From the NCBI GenBank assembly GCA_015548865.1, contig JADMXW010000009.1:124001-188000 (forward strand): DNA of 64,000 nt. The letters run 5' to 3'. Source of the DNA: Serratia marcescens (GTDB lineage: Bacteria; Pseudomonadota; Gammaproteobacteria; Enterobacterales; Enterobacteriaceae). Position 1 is the stretch's first letter; each line of letters begins with the position of its first letter. The notes under the pieces were generated by a model. That model was not told the DNA's origin. It saw only the letters and a program-made list of their open reading frames with translations, and did no database searches. This document shows, one piece after another, positions 28,927 to 38,135 of the stretch. The position numbers and the translations under genes were made by a program.

Positions 28927-29592
28927 ATGGATGCCAAACAACGTATTGCGCGCCGCGTGGCGCAAGAACTGCAAGATGGCGACATCGTCAATCTGGGGAT
29001 TGGCCTGCCAACGCAGGTGGCTAACTATCTGCCAGAAGGCGTTGATATCACCCTGCAATCAGAAAATGGTTTTCTTGGCCTCGGCCCCATTACCGAACCA
29101 CATCCCGATCTGGTCAACGCAGGCGGGCAACCCTGCGGCATTCTGCCCGGAGCAGCAATGTTTGACAGCGCGTTCTCCTTTGCGCTGATTCGCGGCGGCC
29201 ATGTGGATGCCTGCGTGCTGGGCGGCCTACAGGTAGATGAAGAGGCCAACCTGGCCAACTGGGTCGTTCCCGGCAAGATGGTACCTGGCATGGGCGGTGC
29301 GATGGATTTGGTTACCGGAGCGAAGAAGGTGATCATCGCCATGGAACACTGTGCCAAAGACGGTAGCGCCAAAATTCTGAAACGCTGCACCATGCCGCTG
29401 ACCGCACAGCATGCCGTCCATATGCTGGTCACTGAATTGGCCGTGTTCCGTTTTATTAACGGTGTCATGTGGCTCACCGAAATCGCACCGGGCCATGATG
29501 TGGACAGCATTCGCGCCAAAACCGAAGCGCACTTTGACGTGGCTGAACCTCTTCAACCCATGTGGCAAGCCACTGTCGGGGGTGATGCATGA
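28927..29592 (+). CDS. atoA: Acetoacetate CoA-transferase, beta subunit
   Basis: 221 residues. It holds the catalytic glutamate of the CoA-transferase in the segment TLQSENGFLGLGP (Glu near residue 43), followed by GGHVDACVLGGLQVDE and the GKMVPGMGGAMDLV loop. It forms a heterotetramer with AtoD. It is preceded by an AGAGGAG-like site in the end of atoD and overlaps atoE by four bases. Confidence 0.97.
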   Translation: MDAKQRIARRVAQELQDGDIVNLGIGLPTQVANYLPEGVDITLQSENGFLGLGPITEPHPDLVNAGGQPCGILPGAAMFDSAFSFALIRGGHVDACVLGGLQVDEEANLANWVVPGKMVPGMGGAMDLVTGAKKVIIAMEHCAKDGSAKILKRCTMPLTAQHAVHMLVTELAVFRFINGVMWLTEIAPGHDVDSIRAKTEAHFDVAEPLQPMWQATVGGDA

Positions 29593-30911
29593 TAGGGCGT
29601 ATCTCGCGTTTTATGACGCGCGTCGTCAGCCGCTATCTGCCCGATCCGCTAATTTTCGCCATGTTGTTAACGCTGATTACCTTCGGCGTGGCGTTGTGGC
29701 TCACGCCACAAACACCGCTCAGCATGGTGAAACTGTGGGGGGATGGTTTCTGGAATCTGCTGGCATTCGGCATGCAGATGGCGCTGATCATCGTCACCGG
29801 TCATGCACTGGCGAGTTCTCCCCCCGTGAAACGCCTGCTGCGTCTGGCGGCTTCCGCAGCCAAAACGCCGGCACAGGGTGTCATGCTGGTGACGTTTTTC
29901 GGCTCCGTCGCCTGCGTGATCAACTGGGGTTTCGGTTTGATCGTTGGCGCAATGTTTGCGCGCGAAGTGGCCCGCCGTGTGCCAGGCTCGGACTATCCGC
30001 TCCTGATCGCTTGTGCCTATATTGGCTTCCTCACCTGGGGCGGCGGTTTCTCCGGCTCAATGCCCCTGCTGGCGGCAACGCCCGGCAATCCGGTAGAGCA
30101 TATTGCTGGTCTGGTACCGGTTTCTCACACCCTGTTTACCGGTTTTAATCTGTTTATCACGCTCGGCCTGATCGTCGTAATGCCTTTTGTTACCCGCATG
30201 ATGACGCCACGCCCAACCGATGTGATAACCATCGATCCCGCCCTGTTAAAAGACGAGACCGACTTCCAGAAAACCTTGCCTGCCGATGCGCCGCCCTCTG
30301 AACGTTTGGAAGAGAGTCGCATTCTGGCACTGATTATCGGCGCCTTAGGCATCGTCTATCTGGGGATCTACTTTGCAGAGAAAGGGTTCAACATCACCAT
30401 CAATACCGTCAACATGATGTTCATGATTGCAGGTCTGCTGCTGCATAAAACCCCCATGGCCTACATGCGAGCCATCAGCGCAGCGGCACGCAGTACCGCC
30501 GGTATTCTGGTGCAGTTCCCATTCTACGCCGGTATTCAGCTCATGATGGAACATTCCGGACTGGGCGGTCTGATCACCGAATTTTTCATCAACGTCGCCA
30601 ATAAAGACACTTTCCCCGTCATGACCTTCTTTAGCTCTGCGCTGATCAACTTTGCCGTGCCTTCCGGCGGTGGTCACTGGGTTATCCAAGGGCCCTTCGT
30701 GATGCCCGCAGCACAGGCATTAGGCGCCGATTTAGGCAAATCAGTGATGGCCATCGCCTATGGCGAGCAGTGGATGAACATGGCACAGCCATTCTGGGCA
30801 CTACCAGCGCTTGCCATCGCAGGGTTGGGCGTTCGCGACATCATGGGGTATTGCATCACCGCGCTGCTGTTCTCCGGGGTGATTTTTGTCGTGGGTTTGA
30901 CGTTCTTTTGA
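29589..30911 (+). CDS. atoE: Short-chain fatty acid transporter AtoE
   Basis: 440 residues, E. coli AtoE has 440. It is an integral inner-membrane protein for uptake of short-chain fatty acids such as butyrate, and perhaps acetoacetate. Many hydrophobic helices are visible, for example FAMLLTLITFGVALWL, FGLIVGAMFAREVARR and the C-terminal ITALLFSGVIFVVGLTFF. The conserved stretch NFAVPSGGGHWVIQGPF is intact. It is coupled to atoA by an ATGA overlap. Confidence 0.95.
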   Translation: MIGRISRFMTRVVSRYLPDPLIFAMLLTLITFGVALWLTPQTPLSMVKLWGDGFWNLLAFGMQMALIIVTGHALASSPPVKRLLRLAASAAKTPAQGVMLVTFFGSVACVINWGFGLIVGAMFAREVARRVPGSDYPLLIACAYIGFLTWGGGFSGSMPLLAATPGNPVEHIAGLVPVSHTLFTGFNLFITLGLIVVMPFVTRMMTPRPTDVITIDPALLKDETDFQKTLPADAPPSERLEESRILALIIGALGIVYLGIYFAEKGFNITINTVNMMFMIAGLLLHKTPMAYMRAISAAARSTAGILVQFPFYAGIQLMMEHSGLGGLITEFFINVANKDTFPVMTFFSSALINFAVPSGGGHWVIQGPFVMPAAQALGADLGKSVMAIAYGEQWMNMAQPFWALPALAIAGLGVRDIMGYCITALLFSGVIFVVGLTFF

Positions 30912-30941
30912 CGTCGCGGGGATGAAACAGAGGAAAACAAC

Positions 30942-32126
30942 ATGAAAAACGTCGTTATCGTGAGTGCAGTACGTACCGCCATCGGCAGTTTCAACGGATC
31001 GCTTGCCAGTGTAAGCGCTGTCGATTTGGGTGCTACCGTTATCAAGGCGGCACTAACGCGCGCCAACCTTGATGCTGAACGTGTAGATGAAGTGATTATG
31101 GGCAACGTGTTACAAGCTGGCCTGGGGCAGAACCCTGCGCGTCAGGCACTGCTGAAAAGCGGGCTGGCAGACACGGTGTGTGGCTATACCGTTAACATGG
31201 TATGCGGATCGGGACTGAAAAGTGTGGCATTAGCCGCACAGGCGATTGAATCCGGTCAAGCCACTGCGCTGGTAGCAGGCGGCATGGAAAACATGAGCCA
31301 AGCCCCCTATCTTCTTGATGCCAAAGCGCGCTGGGGCTACCGCCTTGGGGATGGACAGTTGTCAGACGTTATTCTGCGCGATGGACTTGTCTGCGCTACC
31401 CACGGCTATCATATGGGCATTACCGCTGAAAACGTCGCCAAAGCCTATGACATCAGCCGCGCCATGCAGGATGAAGCGGCACTCATCTCACAGCAAAGGG
31501 CCGTTGCGGCGATTCAATCCGGCGCGTTCGATACCGAAATAATCCCCATCACCGTCAAGCTGCGTAAAAAAGAGGTCGTGTTCCAAACCGATGAGTTTCC
31601 CAAAGCGGACTCTACGTTGGAAGGGCTGGCAGCACTGCGTCCGGCCTTTGACAAAGCAGGCACAGTGACCGCCGGGAATGCCTCAGGCATCAACGACGGT
31701 GCAGCGGCACTGGTAATAATGGAAGAAGACGCCGCACGGGCTGCCGGCCTGACCCCACTGGCGCGTATCCGAGGTTATGCCAGCGGCGGCGTAGCCCCTG
31801 CGCTGATGGGCATGGGCCCCGTGCCCGCCACGCAAAAAGTCCTGCAACAGACAGGATTGCAGATTGACGATTTTGATCTGATCGAAGCCAACGAAGCCTT
31901 CGCAGCCCAGTTCTTGGCCGTCGGCAACACACTGAAATTCGATCGTGAAAAAGTTAACGTCAACGGCGGGGCAATTGCGCTAGGTCACCCGATCGGAGCC
32001 AGTGGCGCACGCATTTTGGTGACGCTGCTTCATGCACTGCGGGCGCGTGATAAAACGCTGGGGCTAGCAACGTTGTGCATTGGTGGCGGCCAGGGCGTGG
32101 CACTGGCCATTGAACGTCTTGACTGA
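30942..32126 (+). CDS. atoB: Acetyl-CoA acetyltransferase
   Basis: 394 residues. It splits acetoacetyl-CoA into two acetyl-CoA, the last step of acetoacetate use. It is a thiolase with the acyl-enzyme cysteine in [11 protein letters not shown] (Cys near 88), NEAFAAQ, the histidine in [15 protein letters not shown] and the second cysteine in LCIGGGQG. It ends the atoDAEB operon, 30 bp after atoE with an AGAGGA site. Two hairpins follow its stop. Confidence 0.96.
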   Translation: MKNVVIVSAVRTAIGSFNGSLASVSAVDLGATVIKAALTRANLDAERVDEVIMGNVLQAGLGQNPARQALLKSGLADTVCGYTVNMVCGSGLKSVALAAQAIESGQATALVAGGMENMSQAPYLLDAKARWGYRLGDGQLSDVILRDGLVCATHGYHMGITAENVAKAYDISRAMQDEAALISQQRAVAAIQSGAFDTEIIPITVKLRKKEVVFQTDEFPKADSTLEGLAALRPAFDKAGTVTAGNASGINDGAAALVIMEEDAARAAGLTPLARIRGYASGGVAPALMGMGPVPATQKVLQQTGLQIDDFDLIEANEAFAAQFLAVGNTLKFDREKVNVNGGAIALGHPIGASGARILVTLLHALRARDKTLGLATLCIGGGQGVALAIERLD

Positions 32127-32159
32127 TTTTATGTTGTCACATCCGAGATAATAGAGAAC

Positions 32160-32220
32160 AGGCAACGAATTCAACCGTTGCCTGCCAAAGTGCCAGACTG
32201 ACATTACGGTCTGCCACTTT
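32160..32220 (+). terminator. Two tandem hairpins after atoB
   Basis: AGGCAACG (32160-32167) pairs with CGTTGCCT (32176-32183). Immediately after, AAAGTG-C-CAGAC (32187-32198) pairs with GTCTG-C-CACTTT (32209-32220), with one mismatched C on each side. The second stem ends in TTT. They lie 34-94 bases after the atoB stop and probably end or stabilise the ato transcript. Confidence 0.55.
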
Positions 32221-32246
32221 AGGCGAGATATAGGTTTATTCGTATC

Positions 32247-32524
32247 TATACCCTAAATAATTCGAGTTGCAGGAAGGCGGCCAGCGAATGACAAATCTGT
32301 CTGGAACAGATTTGAACAGCGCTGGCGCTGGCCCGCAGGGTGAATCTCAGGGATGAGATTCATTAATCCCGATGAGCTTACTCAGGTAAGTGATTCGGGT
32401 GACAAATTTGTCTGGAACAAATTTGAACGCCGCATGCGGCGGCCTCGTAAGAGGTGAGGTCCAGGGATGGGCCGAATAATGAGTGCAGCCAACGCACCTG
32501 CAACTTGAAGTATGACGGGTATAT
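32247..32524. repeat. MITE-like intergenic repeat, about 278 bp
   Basis: The ends are inverted repeats of about 25 bp: TATACCC-TAAATAATTCGAGTTGCAGG on the left (32247-32273, quoted in two parts) and its near-complement ending CAACTTGAAG-TATGACGGGTATA on the right (to about 32523). Inside are two copies of one hairpin: CAAATCTG/CAGATTTG (32292-32299, 32307-32314) and CAAATTTG/CAAATTTG (32403-32410, 32418-32425), both around TCTGGAA and both preceded by GA and followed by AAC. No coding frame. I have a memory of similar ends in Serratia and soft-rot enterobacteria, but cannot confirm it here. Confidence 0.7.
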
Positions 32525-32548
32525 CTCTATGCCGGTGATGAATCATCT

Positions 32549-33397
32549 TTAATCTAAATAGGATAGTGCCTTCGATCCAATCGCTATATTTTCAGCATAT
32601 AAATTAAAAACGTTATTTATTTCTTGCAAGGTATGATACCCAATAGGATGATGAAAATAAAAATCTTTTAATTTCCCCATAATTACCGAAATCAAAATCC
32701 TACATTCAACAGGAAAATCTTCATTGCAAATAGCATAAGACATTTTCCCTAATAAACACTGAAGCTCGTAAATGCTCCCAAGTGAATTAAATTTCAATAA
32801 ATTTGAAACACAAAAAAACTTCCCTGCTCCATTTTGGTGACTATCCCATTTTGAGAATCTAGATGAAACGAGATGAGTACAAAAATTATTTATAGGTTGA
32901 TTTTTTATTATCTCTTTCAAAAAAAATATCGCCATATTCACATAAAGCACATTACTTTCGCAGCGGCCACCTTCATAAAAACAATCATAAATTGATATCT
33001 GAGTTATATTTCGACAGTTTTTTTTAATGCTTATAGCAGAAAGAGAGTATTTATATAAATATGGAGAATTATTAATCACTTTCCATATGGGGCATTGATT
33101 TAAAAAGTCATGATAAATTTCATGAAGTTCCCCTCGCGTAACATATTTATAATCTTGAACAATGCGTTGAATAGGATTAAGTTTATTTTTAAATGAAGAA
33201 TTGACACATCTCAAGGAGCAATAATCTATGTGATTGAGATGCAGTGCGATTTTTTGTATCAACTCACAGGGGAAATTCGATATACTTACAATGTTTCCTC
33301 TCAAAGAAGAATCACGATGACTTGATGTGTCGATTTTTATATCATAAAGTATTTCTTTTACATCCGTGTTGTTTCCACAGTTAATTACTTTATCCAT
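32549..33397 (-). CDS. AT-rich orphan gene: protein with F-box-like motif
   Basis: 282 residues, start with an AAGG site four bases upstream. Residues about 41-77 (NFPCELIQKIALHLNHIDY, then CSLRCVNSSFKNKL) follow the F-box pattern: LP-x-E-L at the start, then a hydrophobic helix, D-x-x-x-L-R, V-x-x-x-F. F-box domains bind Skp1 in eukaryotic ubiquitin ligases, and some plant pathogens deliver F-box effectors. The remainder has Cys/His-rich and Asn/Ile/Lys-rich sequence that I do not recognise; no leucine-rich repeats are obvious. The base composition is far more AT-rich than both neighbours, and a MITE-like repeat lies next to it, so it was probably acquired by transfer. No secretion signal is obvious. 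Effector function is an inference. Confidence 0.7.
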   Translation of the reverse strand: MDKVINCGNNTDVKEILYDIKIDTSSHRDSSLRGNIVSISNFPCELIQKIALHLNHIDYCSLRCVNSSFKNKLNPIQRIVQDYKYVTRGELHEIYHDFLNQCPIWKVINNSPYLYKYSLSAISIKKNCRNITQISIYDCFYEGGRCESNVLYVNMAIFFLKEIIKNQPINNFCTHLVSSRFSKWDSHQNGAGKFFCVSNLLKFNSLGSIYELQCLLGKMSYAICNEDFPVECRILISVIMGKLKDFYFHHPIGYHTLQEINNVFNLYAENIAIGSKALSYLD

Positions 33398-33604
33398 AAA
33401 ACCTTCACTGAATATAAATCACAGACTACACATTAACACGATACTTTTATTATTTAACATTGTTAAAATAATAAAATCACTTTATAAAAACAAACACATA
33501 TTCATATAAAGACATAAACACTTGATTGTATATTTAATTTTAAAAAATAATCTTAGATTAATATTATTGCTATTGTATGCCTAAAGAAATTAACTATCCA
33601 AATA
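33398..33604. other. AT-rich flank upstream of the F-box-like gene
   Basis: Strongly AT-rich, no gene, likely promoter of the minus-strand F-box-like gene and possibly the left edge of the foreign insert. Composition returns to normal at the mtnK terminator. Confidence 0.45.
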
Positions 33605-33655
33605 AAAAAGCTGCGGTAAACCAGTAACAGAGTGGATGCTCACTGCATTTACCGC
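33605..33655 (-). terminator. Terminator after mtnK
   Basis: GCGGTAAA (33613-33620) pairs with TTTACCGC (33648-33655) around a 27-base loop region. On the minus strand the stem is followed by GCTTTTTTATT. It begins 14 bases after the mtnK stop. Confidence 0.7.
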
Positions 33656-33668
33656 CTGTGTTTCAGCG

Positions 33669-34871
33669 TTACGCTCCGCTTTGCCTCACCCGCGCCAACA
33701 GTGCAGCGACATCCGGAATATCACTCGCAGTCAGAATAAGCGTTTTACCTAATTCAACGGCGTGGCGCTGGCAGGCGTAGCGCGCCTGCGGCTCCGTGAT
33801 GCTTGCCAGATCGGCGACGTGAGAGAAACCTATCGCGCGTCGAATCAACTCTGTACCAGCGTAACCCATCGTGTCTTGCCACACATGTTTGAGGAACTGC
33901 TCTGCGTACCCTGATTCCGCCAGCGCCGGATCGCGCCCATGTTCGTGGACCAATGTGCTAAAGCGTGCAGAAAAGGTACGCCACAACACAGTGATATCCT
34001 CTAAACGGTTGTCGCGAGCGGCCGCCGCTTCTCGGGGTGCCAGCAGCCCAGGCAGGCCGCAGAAATTCAGTAGCAGGTTGCCCAGAACCGTACCGATATC
34101 AAATCCGATTGGCCCATAGAAACCGAATTCCGCATCAATCACTTTCAGTGTCGTCGGTCCAACAAAAATCGAACCGCTGTGAATATCACCGTGCAACAGC
34201 GCCTCTGCGTTCACCAGAAAACGGTGCTTGAGCGCCGCCACGGCGCGCTTCAGTGCAGCGTCACGCCACAGCGCTTCCACCGTTGGGCGTAACTCAGTAT
34301 CAAAGCGGTTACGCTCATGGTCGCGGTAAGGGTCGGTAAAAAACAGATCTTCGGTGATTTGGCACAATTCAGGGTTGATGAAACGTGAAACCGCCGCTTT
34401 TTTCTCATGCGGATGCTGATAAAAATCAGAAGTGTGGAACAGCGCCTGCGCCAGATACTCCCCTACCTGCGCTGCCGCCTGCGGATAGGCCTGGCCATCA
34501 ACCAGTTCGCGCCGCCAGATATGCAGATGAGAAAGATCCTCCTGCACCATCACCGCCAACACCGCATCATGATGCAGCACCTTGACCGTGTGCTGCGGGC
34601 AATATTGTGCGTGCACCAGCAGGGTTTCCGCTTCAATGCGCGCTCTGTCGAGGGTTAACGGCCAGGATTCCCCAACGCAGCGCACATAAGGCAACGCCTG
34701 TTTCACAATGACACGGCTCACGCCCTGCGTATCGCGGATTTTAAACACCAGATTGAGGTTGCCATCGCCAATTTCATCGGCGGCCACCAGCGTCTGCGGG
34801 TCCGGCACCGCACCAAATTGACGGGCATATTCAACGGCATCTGCCGCGCTAAAGGTACGATACAGGGACAT
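33669..34871 (-). CDS. mtnK: S-methyl-5-thioribose kinase
   Basis: 400 residues from the ATG at 34871, which has a GAGG site; a GTG two codons earlier is possible. It phosphorylates 5-methylthioribose, the salvage product of methylthioadenosine, giving methylthioribose 1-phosphate. It is an aminoglycoside-kinase-like fold with the catalytic loop [13 protein letters not shown] (Asp near 233) and the metal site [17 protein letters not shown]. The N-terminal [13 protein letters not shown] is the nucleotide loop region. It is divergent from mtnA across an array of met boxes. Confidence 0.96.
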   Translation of the reverse strand: MSLYRTFSAADAVEYARQFGAVPDPQTLVAADEIGDGNLNLVFKIRDTQGVSRVIVKQALPYVRCVGESWPLTLDRARIEAETLLVHAQYCPQHTVKVLHHDAVLAVMVQEDLSHLHIWRRELVDGQAYPQAAAQVGEYLAQALFHTSDFYQHPHEKKAAVSRFINPELCQITEDLFFTDPYRDHERNRFDTELRPTVEALWRDAALKRAVAALKHRFLVNAEALLHGDIHSGSIFVGPTTLKVIDAEFGFYGPIGFDIGTVLGNLLLNFCGLPGLLAPREAAAARDNRLEDITVLWRTFSARFSTLVHEHGRDPALAESGYAEQFLKHVWQDTMGYAGTELIRRAIGFSHVADLASITEPQARYACQRHAVELGKTLILTASDIPDVAALLARVRQSGA

Positions 34872-34928
34872 CACCACCTCTTCTTATGACTCGACTATCG
34901 ATTAATTCGCTGTCCGCCGTCCGGTTTT

Positions 34929-34960
34929 AGACATAAAAGCGTTTGGACGTCTATACTTCT
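34929..34960. promoter_or_regulatory. MetJ operator: four tandem met boxes, mtnK/mtnA
   Basis: Four consecutive 8-bp units resemble the met box AGACGTCT: AGACATAA, AAGCGTTT, GGACGTCT and ATACTTCT, with 5, 5, 7 and 6 matches. They lie between the divergent mtnK and mtnA starts, so MetJ with S-adenosylmethionine should repress both. Confidence 0.85.
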
Positions 34961-35020
34961 GTTTTTCATATTGGCAGAATAAGAAAATAAACGCAATACG
35001 CAACAGGAATTTAACGACCC

Positions 35021-36049
35021 ATGCAGAGCTTTAACACACTGAGTCTTAAGGTGACGAATAACCAACTTTGGATCCTCGACCAACAGGCTTTACCCCAGGA
35101 AACTGTGTGGCACCCCAGCCCGGATGTAGCGGCGCTGGTTGAGCATATTCGTACCCTGCGTGTGCGCGGCGCGCCGTTGATCGGGCTCTCTGCCAGCGTG
35201 TTGTTGGCGCTGCTGGCGGAAAATGGCATGCCAGTAACCGCGCTTGAGCAAGCACTGGAAACCCTGCGTGCCGCACGCCCAACCGCCGTGAACCTGATGA
35301 ACAATCTGGATCGTATGAAACAGGCATTGGCGCAACCTCAACATGTTCCTGCACTGGTGCAGGAAGCATTGCATCTGATCGAGGAAGATCGCGCCCTGTG
35401 TGAACAGATTGCTCACCACGGGACCACATTGGTCAGACCCGGCAGTCGCCTGCTTACCCACTGCAATACCGGTGGATTAGCCACAGCGGGCATCGGCACC
35501 GCAATCGGGGTTATTCACCGTGCACACCGCCAAGGGCATGTGGAACAGGTATGGGTGGATGAAACGCGCCCCTTATTGCAAGGAGGACGGCTGACCGCCT
35601 GGGAATTAGGTGAATTGAACATTCCCTATCGTTTGATTTGTGATTCGATGGCCGCCACCCTGATGGCACAAGGTCTGGTCGATGCCGTTTGGGTCGGGGC
35701 CGATCGCATTGCCGCAAACGGTGATATTGCCAACAAAATTGGCACTTACAGCCTGGCCGTGCTGGCCCGTTATCATGGTATTCCGTTCTATGTCGCCGCG
35801 CCGCACACTACACACGATGCGGCTTGCCCAGATGGCAACGCGATCCCCATTGAGCAGCGCGCCGCTGGTGAGGTAACCGGCGTAGCAGGCAGTTTTGGCA
35901 CTTGCCAGTGGGCACCACAAGATGCGCAGGTTTATAACCCTGCTTTTGATATCACACCCGCTTCGCTAATTAGCGGTTGGGTGCTGGATAGCGGCGTGAT
36001 CACGCCCGAGCAGGTGCAAGCAGGGATTTTCACTCAGGCGTTGCGCTAA
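35021..36049 (+). CDS. mtnA: S-methyl-5-thioribose-1-phosphate isomerase
   Basis: 342 residues. It isomerises methylthioribose 1-phosphate to methylthioribulose 1-phosphate. It belongs to the eIF2B-like family: RVRGAPLIG near residue 48, the catalytic-cysteine motif [12 protein letters not shown] (~147-158) and the aspartate motif [18 protein letters not shown] (~226-243). ATG at 35021 with a CAGGA site. It is convergent with mtnD across a bidirectional terminator. Confidence 0.97.
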   Translation: MQSFNTLSLKVTNNQLWILDQQALPQETVWHPSPDVAALVEHIRTLRVRGAPLIGLSASVLLALLAENGMPVTALEQALETLRAARPTAVNLMNNLDRMKQALAQPQHVPALVQEALHLIEEDRALCEQIAHHGTTLVRPGSRLLTHCNTGGLATAGIGTAIGVIHRAHRQGHVEQVWVDETRPLLQGGRLTAWELGELNIPYRLICDSMAATLMAQGLVDAVWVGADRIAANGDIANKIGTYSLAVLARYHGIPFYVAAPHTTHDAACPDGNAIPIEQRAAGEVTGVAGSFGTCQWAPQDAQVYNPAFDITPASLISGWVLDSGVITPEQVQAGIFTQALR

Positions 36050-36052
36050 TCC

Positions 36053-36081
36053 TTTTCCTCCAGCCGCTGGCTGGAGGAAAA
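36053..36081. terminator. Bidirectional terminator between mtnA and mtnD
   Basis: TTTTCCTCCAGC (36053-36064) pairs with GCTGGAGGAAAA (36070-36081). The A/T ends give a short T-run on each strand, so it can serve both converging genes. Confidence 0.8.
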
Positions 36082-36091
36082 GTCGGCATGA

Positions 36092-36634
36092 CTATGCCAG
36101 CTTCGGATAAGCATCAGCAATGGCATCGCCGGTAAAGTGTGCCACCCAACCATCTGGATTATCGAACAGGCGAATCGCGGTAAAATGCGGCTCGGAACCC
36201 ATATCGAACCAGTGCGCGGTACCTGCGGGTACCGACAGCAGATCGTTCTTCTCACACAATATCTGATAAATCTTGCCGTTCAGGTGCAGGCAGAATAGCC
36301 CAGCACCTTCGACGAAGAAGCGTACTTCATCTTCGCTGTGTGTATGCTCAGACAGAAATTTGGTGCGCAATGCGTCTTTCTGCGGATTGTCGGCACGCAA
36401 GCTGATCACATCCCAGCTTTGGTAGCCTTTTTCTGCCACCAGTTTATCAATTTCATGCTGATAGGCCGCCAGCACTTCTTCTGCTGCCGGAGAGACGCTC
36501 AGTGCGCGATCGGCCTGCCAACGTTCAAAACGTACGCCAATCGCGGCAAGCGCCGTCTGAATAGCCTCCGCATCACGGCTGTCCCATATCGGCTGGCTGG
36601 CGTCATTGTCGTTAAAAATGGTTAATGCACTCAT
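36092..36634 (-). CDS. mtnD: Acireductone dioxygenase
   Basis: 180 residues. With Fe2+ it oxidises the acireductone to 2-oxo-4-methylthiobutanoate and formate, while the nickel form makes 3-methylthiopropionate, formate and CO. It is a cupin: metal ligands are in [12 protein letters not shown] (two His and Glu, ~96-107) and the His in GTAHWFDMG. It is last of mtnBCD, 11 bp after mtnC. Confidence 0.97.
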   Translation of the reverse strand: MSALTIFNDNDASQPIWDSRDAEAIQTALAAIGVRFERWQADRALSVSPAAEEVLAAYQHEIDKLVAEKGYQSWDVISLRADNPQKDALRTKFLSEHTHSEDEVRFFVEGAGLFCLHLNGKIYQILCEKNDLLSVPAGTAHWFDMGSEPHFTAIRLFDNPDGWVAHFTGDAIADAYPKLA

Positions 36635-36645
36635 GGCAAAACTCC

Positions 36646-37341
36646 TTAAACGGCGCTAGTGGCCTGGGATGGGTCAATCTGGTCGAAACGCGCCACCTGA
36701 CGATGAAAGCTTGCTACATCCGCCTCATCACGGATCAACTGACACGTTTGCCAACCAGCCTCGGCAGCAGCATCCAGTTCTTGATGAATGTCAGACAAAA
36801 ACAGCAGTTGCTCACCAGGGCGTCCAATCGCTTGTGCAATATGGTGGTATGAACACGCTTCACGCTTGGCCCCGACGCGAGTGTCAAAGTAACCACTGAA
36901 CAAAGGGCGCAAGTCTCCAGCGTCACTGTAACCAAACAGCAGTTGCTGAGCTTCAACCGACCCCGATGAGTAGACGTAGAGATCGACCCCCTGCTCACGC
37001 CACTTGCGCAGTTGCGGCGCAACATCGTCATACACATGACCACGAAAATCGCCGTTGAGGTAACCGTTGCGCCAGATGATACCTTGCAGACGTTTTAATG
37101 CCGTCGATTTGCGATCCTGCTCCATAAATTGATGCAATGCTTCCAGCAAGGTGGGGGCTTGCGCCTGAGGCTGACCGAGTTCTTCACGTAACAGCGCCAG
37201 TGTTTCGGCTATCTCTGGCTGGGAGTCAGACTGTGCAACGGTCTCGGCCAAACGCGCGCGCGCGTAGGGAAACAGGATATTATGAACAAAACGGATATCG
37301 CTGGTGGTGCCTTCAATATCTGTCACGATAGCCTTGATCAT
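36646..37341 (-). CDS. mtnC: Enolase-phosphatase E1
   Basis: 231 residues. One enzyme enolises and then dephosphorylates 2,3-diketo-5-methylthiopentyl-1-phosphate to the acireductone. HAD fold: motif [16 protein letters not shown] (Asp 8, Glu 10), motif [15 protein letters not shown] and motif [15 protein letters not shown]. It overlaps mtnB by four bases. Confidence 0.97.
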   Translation of the reverse strand: MIKAIVTDIEGTTSDIRFVHNILFPYARARLAETVAQSDSQPEIAETLALLREELGQPQAQAPTLLEALHQFMEQDRKSTALKRLQGIIWRNGYLNGDFRGHVYDDVAPQLRKWREQGVDLYVYSSGSVEAQQLLFGYSDAGDLRPLFSGYFDTRVGAKREACSYHHIAQAIGRPGEQLLFLSDIHQELDAAAEAGWQTCQLIRDEADVASFHRQVARFDQIDPSQATSAV

Positions 37342-37952
37342 TTTGCCTCCAGCAAACGTCGTTGCAGTTCACACTGAAACAGAAACTCGAGCCCTTCCAG
37401 ATGACGGCGAGCCTGCTCTACATCCTCTCCCCAGCAGTAAAGCCCATGACCGCGCACTAAAAAACCGTAGCGCAGCGCCTGAGTATCGGCGTACGCCGCC
37501 ACGCGTACTGCCAGTGCAGAAATATCCTGATCGTTGGCAAAAATGGGAATGGCAACGCGGTCAAGGTGAGTATGCTGCCCTTGCAGAGATTTCTGCATCT
37601 CATACCCTTCCAGCACCAGCGCATCGCTTTTCTCTACGCGAGAGAGCACGGTTGCGTTCACAGAATGGGTATGCAACACGGCCCCTACCTGCACAAAGCG
37701 GCGATAGAGCAAAGTGTGTAGGCCGGTTTCTGCCGACGGCGTGCGCCCGCTGGGAACATGGTTATCGGCAATATTCACCTGTAAAAAATCATCCTGATGT
37801 AAACGGCCTTTGTCCTTACCGGATTCAGAGATCAGACAGCGGTCATCATCCAGACGCACCGACATATTGCCCCCGGTTGCCGGACACCATCCTTTTTGCC
37901 CAATCCAATGGCAAGCCGCGACTAACGCAGCCAGTTGTGGGTTTTCGCTCAT
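37338..37952 (-). CDS. mtnB: Methylthioribulose-1-phosphate dehydratase
   Basis: 204 residues. It dehydrates methylthioribulose 1-phosphate to the diketo compound. Class II aldolase fold with zinc: [24 protein letters not shown] (two His) and [11 protein letters not shown] (His). First gene of mtnBCD, divergent from mtnE across a second met-box array. Confidence 0.96.
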   Translation of the reverse strand: MSENPQLAALVAACHWIGQKGWCPATGGNMSVRLDDDRCLISESGKDKGRLHQDDFLQVNIADNHVPSGRTPSAETGLHTLLYRRFVQVGAVLHTHSVNATVLSRVEKSDALVLEGYEMQKSLQGQHTHLDRVAIPIFANDQDISALAVRVAAYADTQALRYGFLVRGHGLYCWGEDVEQARRHLEGLEFLFQCELQRRLLEAK

Positions 37953-38040
37953 TGTTCATCCTGTGCAGGTGTGCTCTTCACCACAGCGTTTTGCACCGTG
38001 GTTAGTTCGTTTTGTTATAGGTTAGACATCAATGGAATTT

Positions 38041-38064
38041 AGCCGTTTAAACGTCCATGCGTCT
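38041..38064. promoter_or_regulatory. MetJ operator: three tandem met boxes, mtnB/mtnE
   Basis: AGCCGTTT, AAACGTCC and ATGCGTCT each match the met box AGACGTCT at six of eight positions. A further unit AGACATCA lies at 38024-38031. They sit between divergent mtnB and mtnE, so both sides of the pathway should be under MetJ. Confidence 0.8.
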
Positions 38065-38135
38065 TGATTGCCAAATACTAGCATCGTGCTATATTGGCTC
38101 GCAATACAGCAGGTTTGCAGGAGTTCATTTCTACC

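Noticed and set aside
34878..35020. SAM riboswitch for mtnK/mtnA
   Set aside because: No conserved SAM riboswitch core was seen; tandem met boxes explain methionine control and are the enterobacterial solution.
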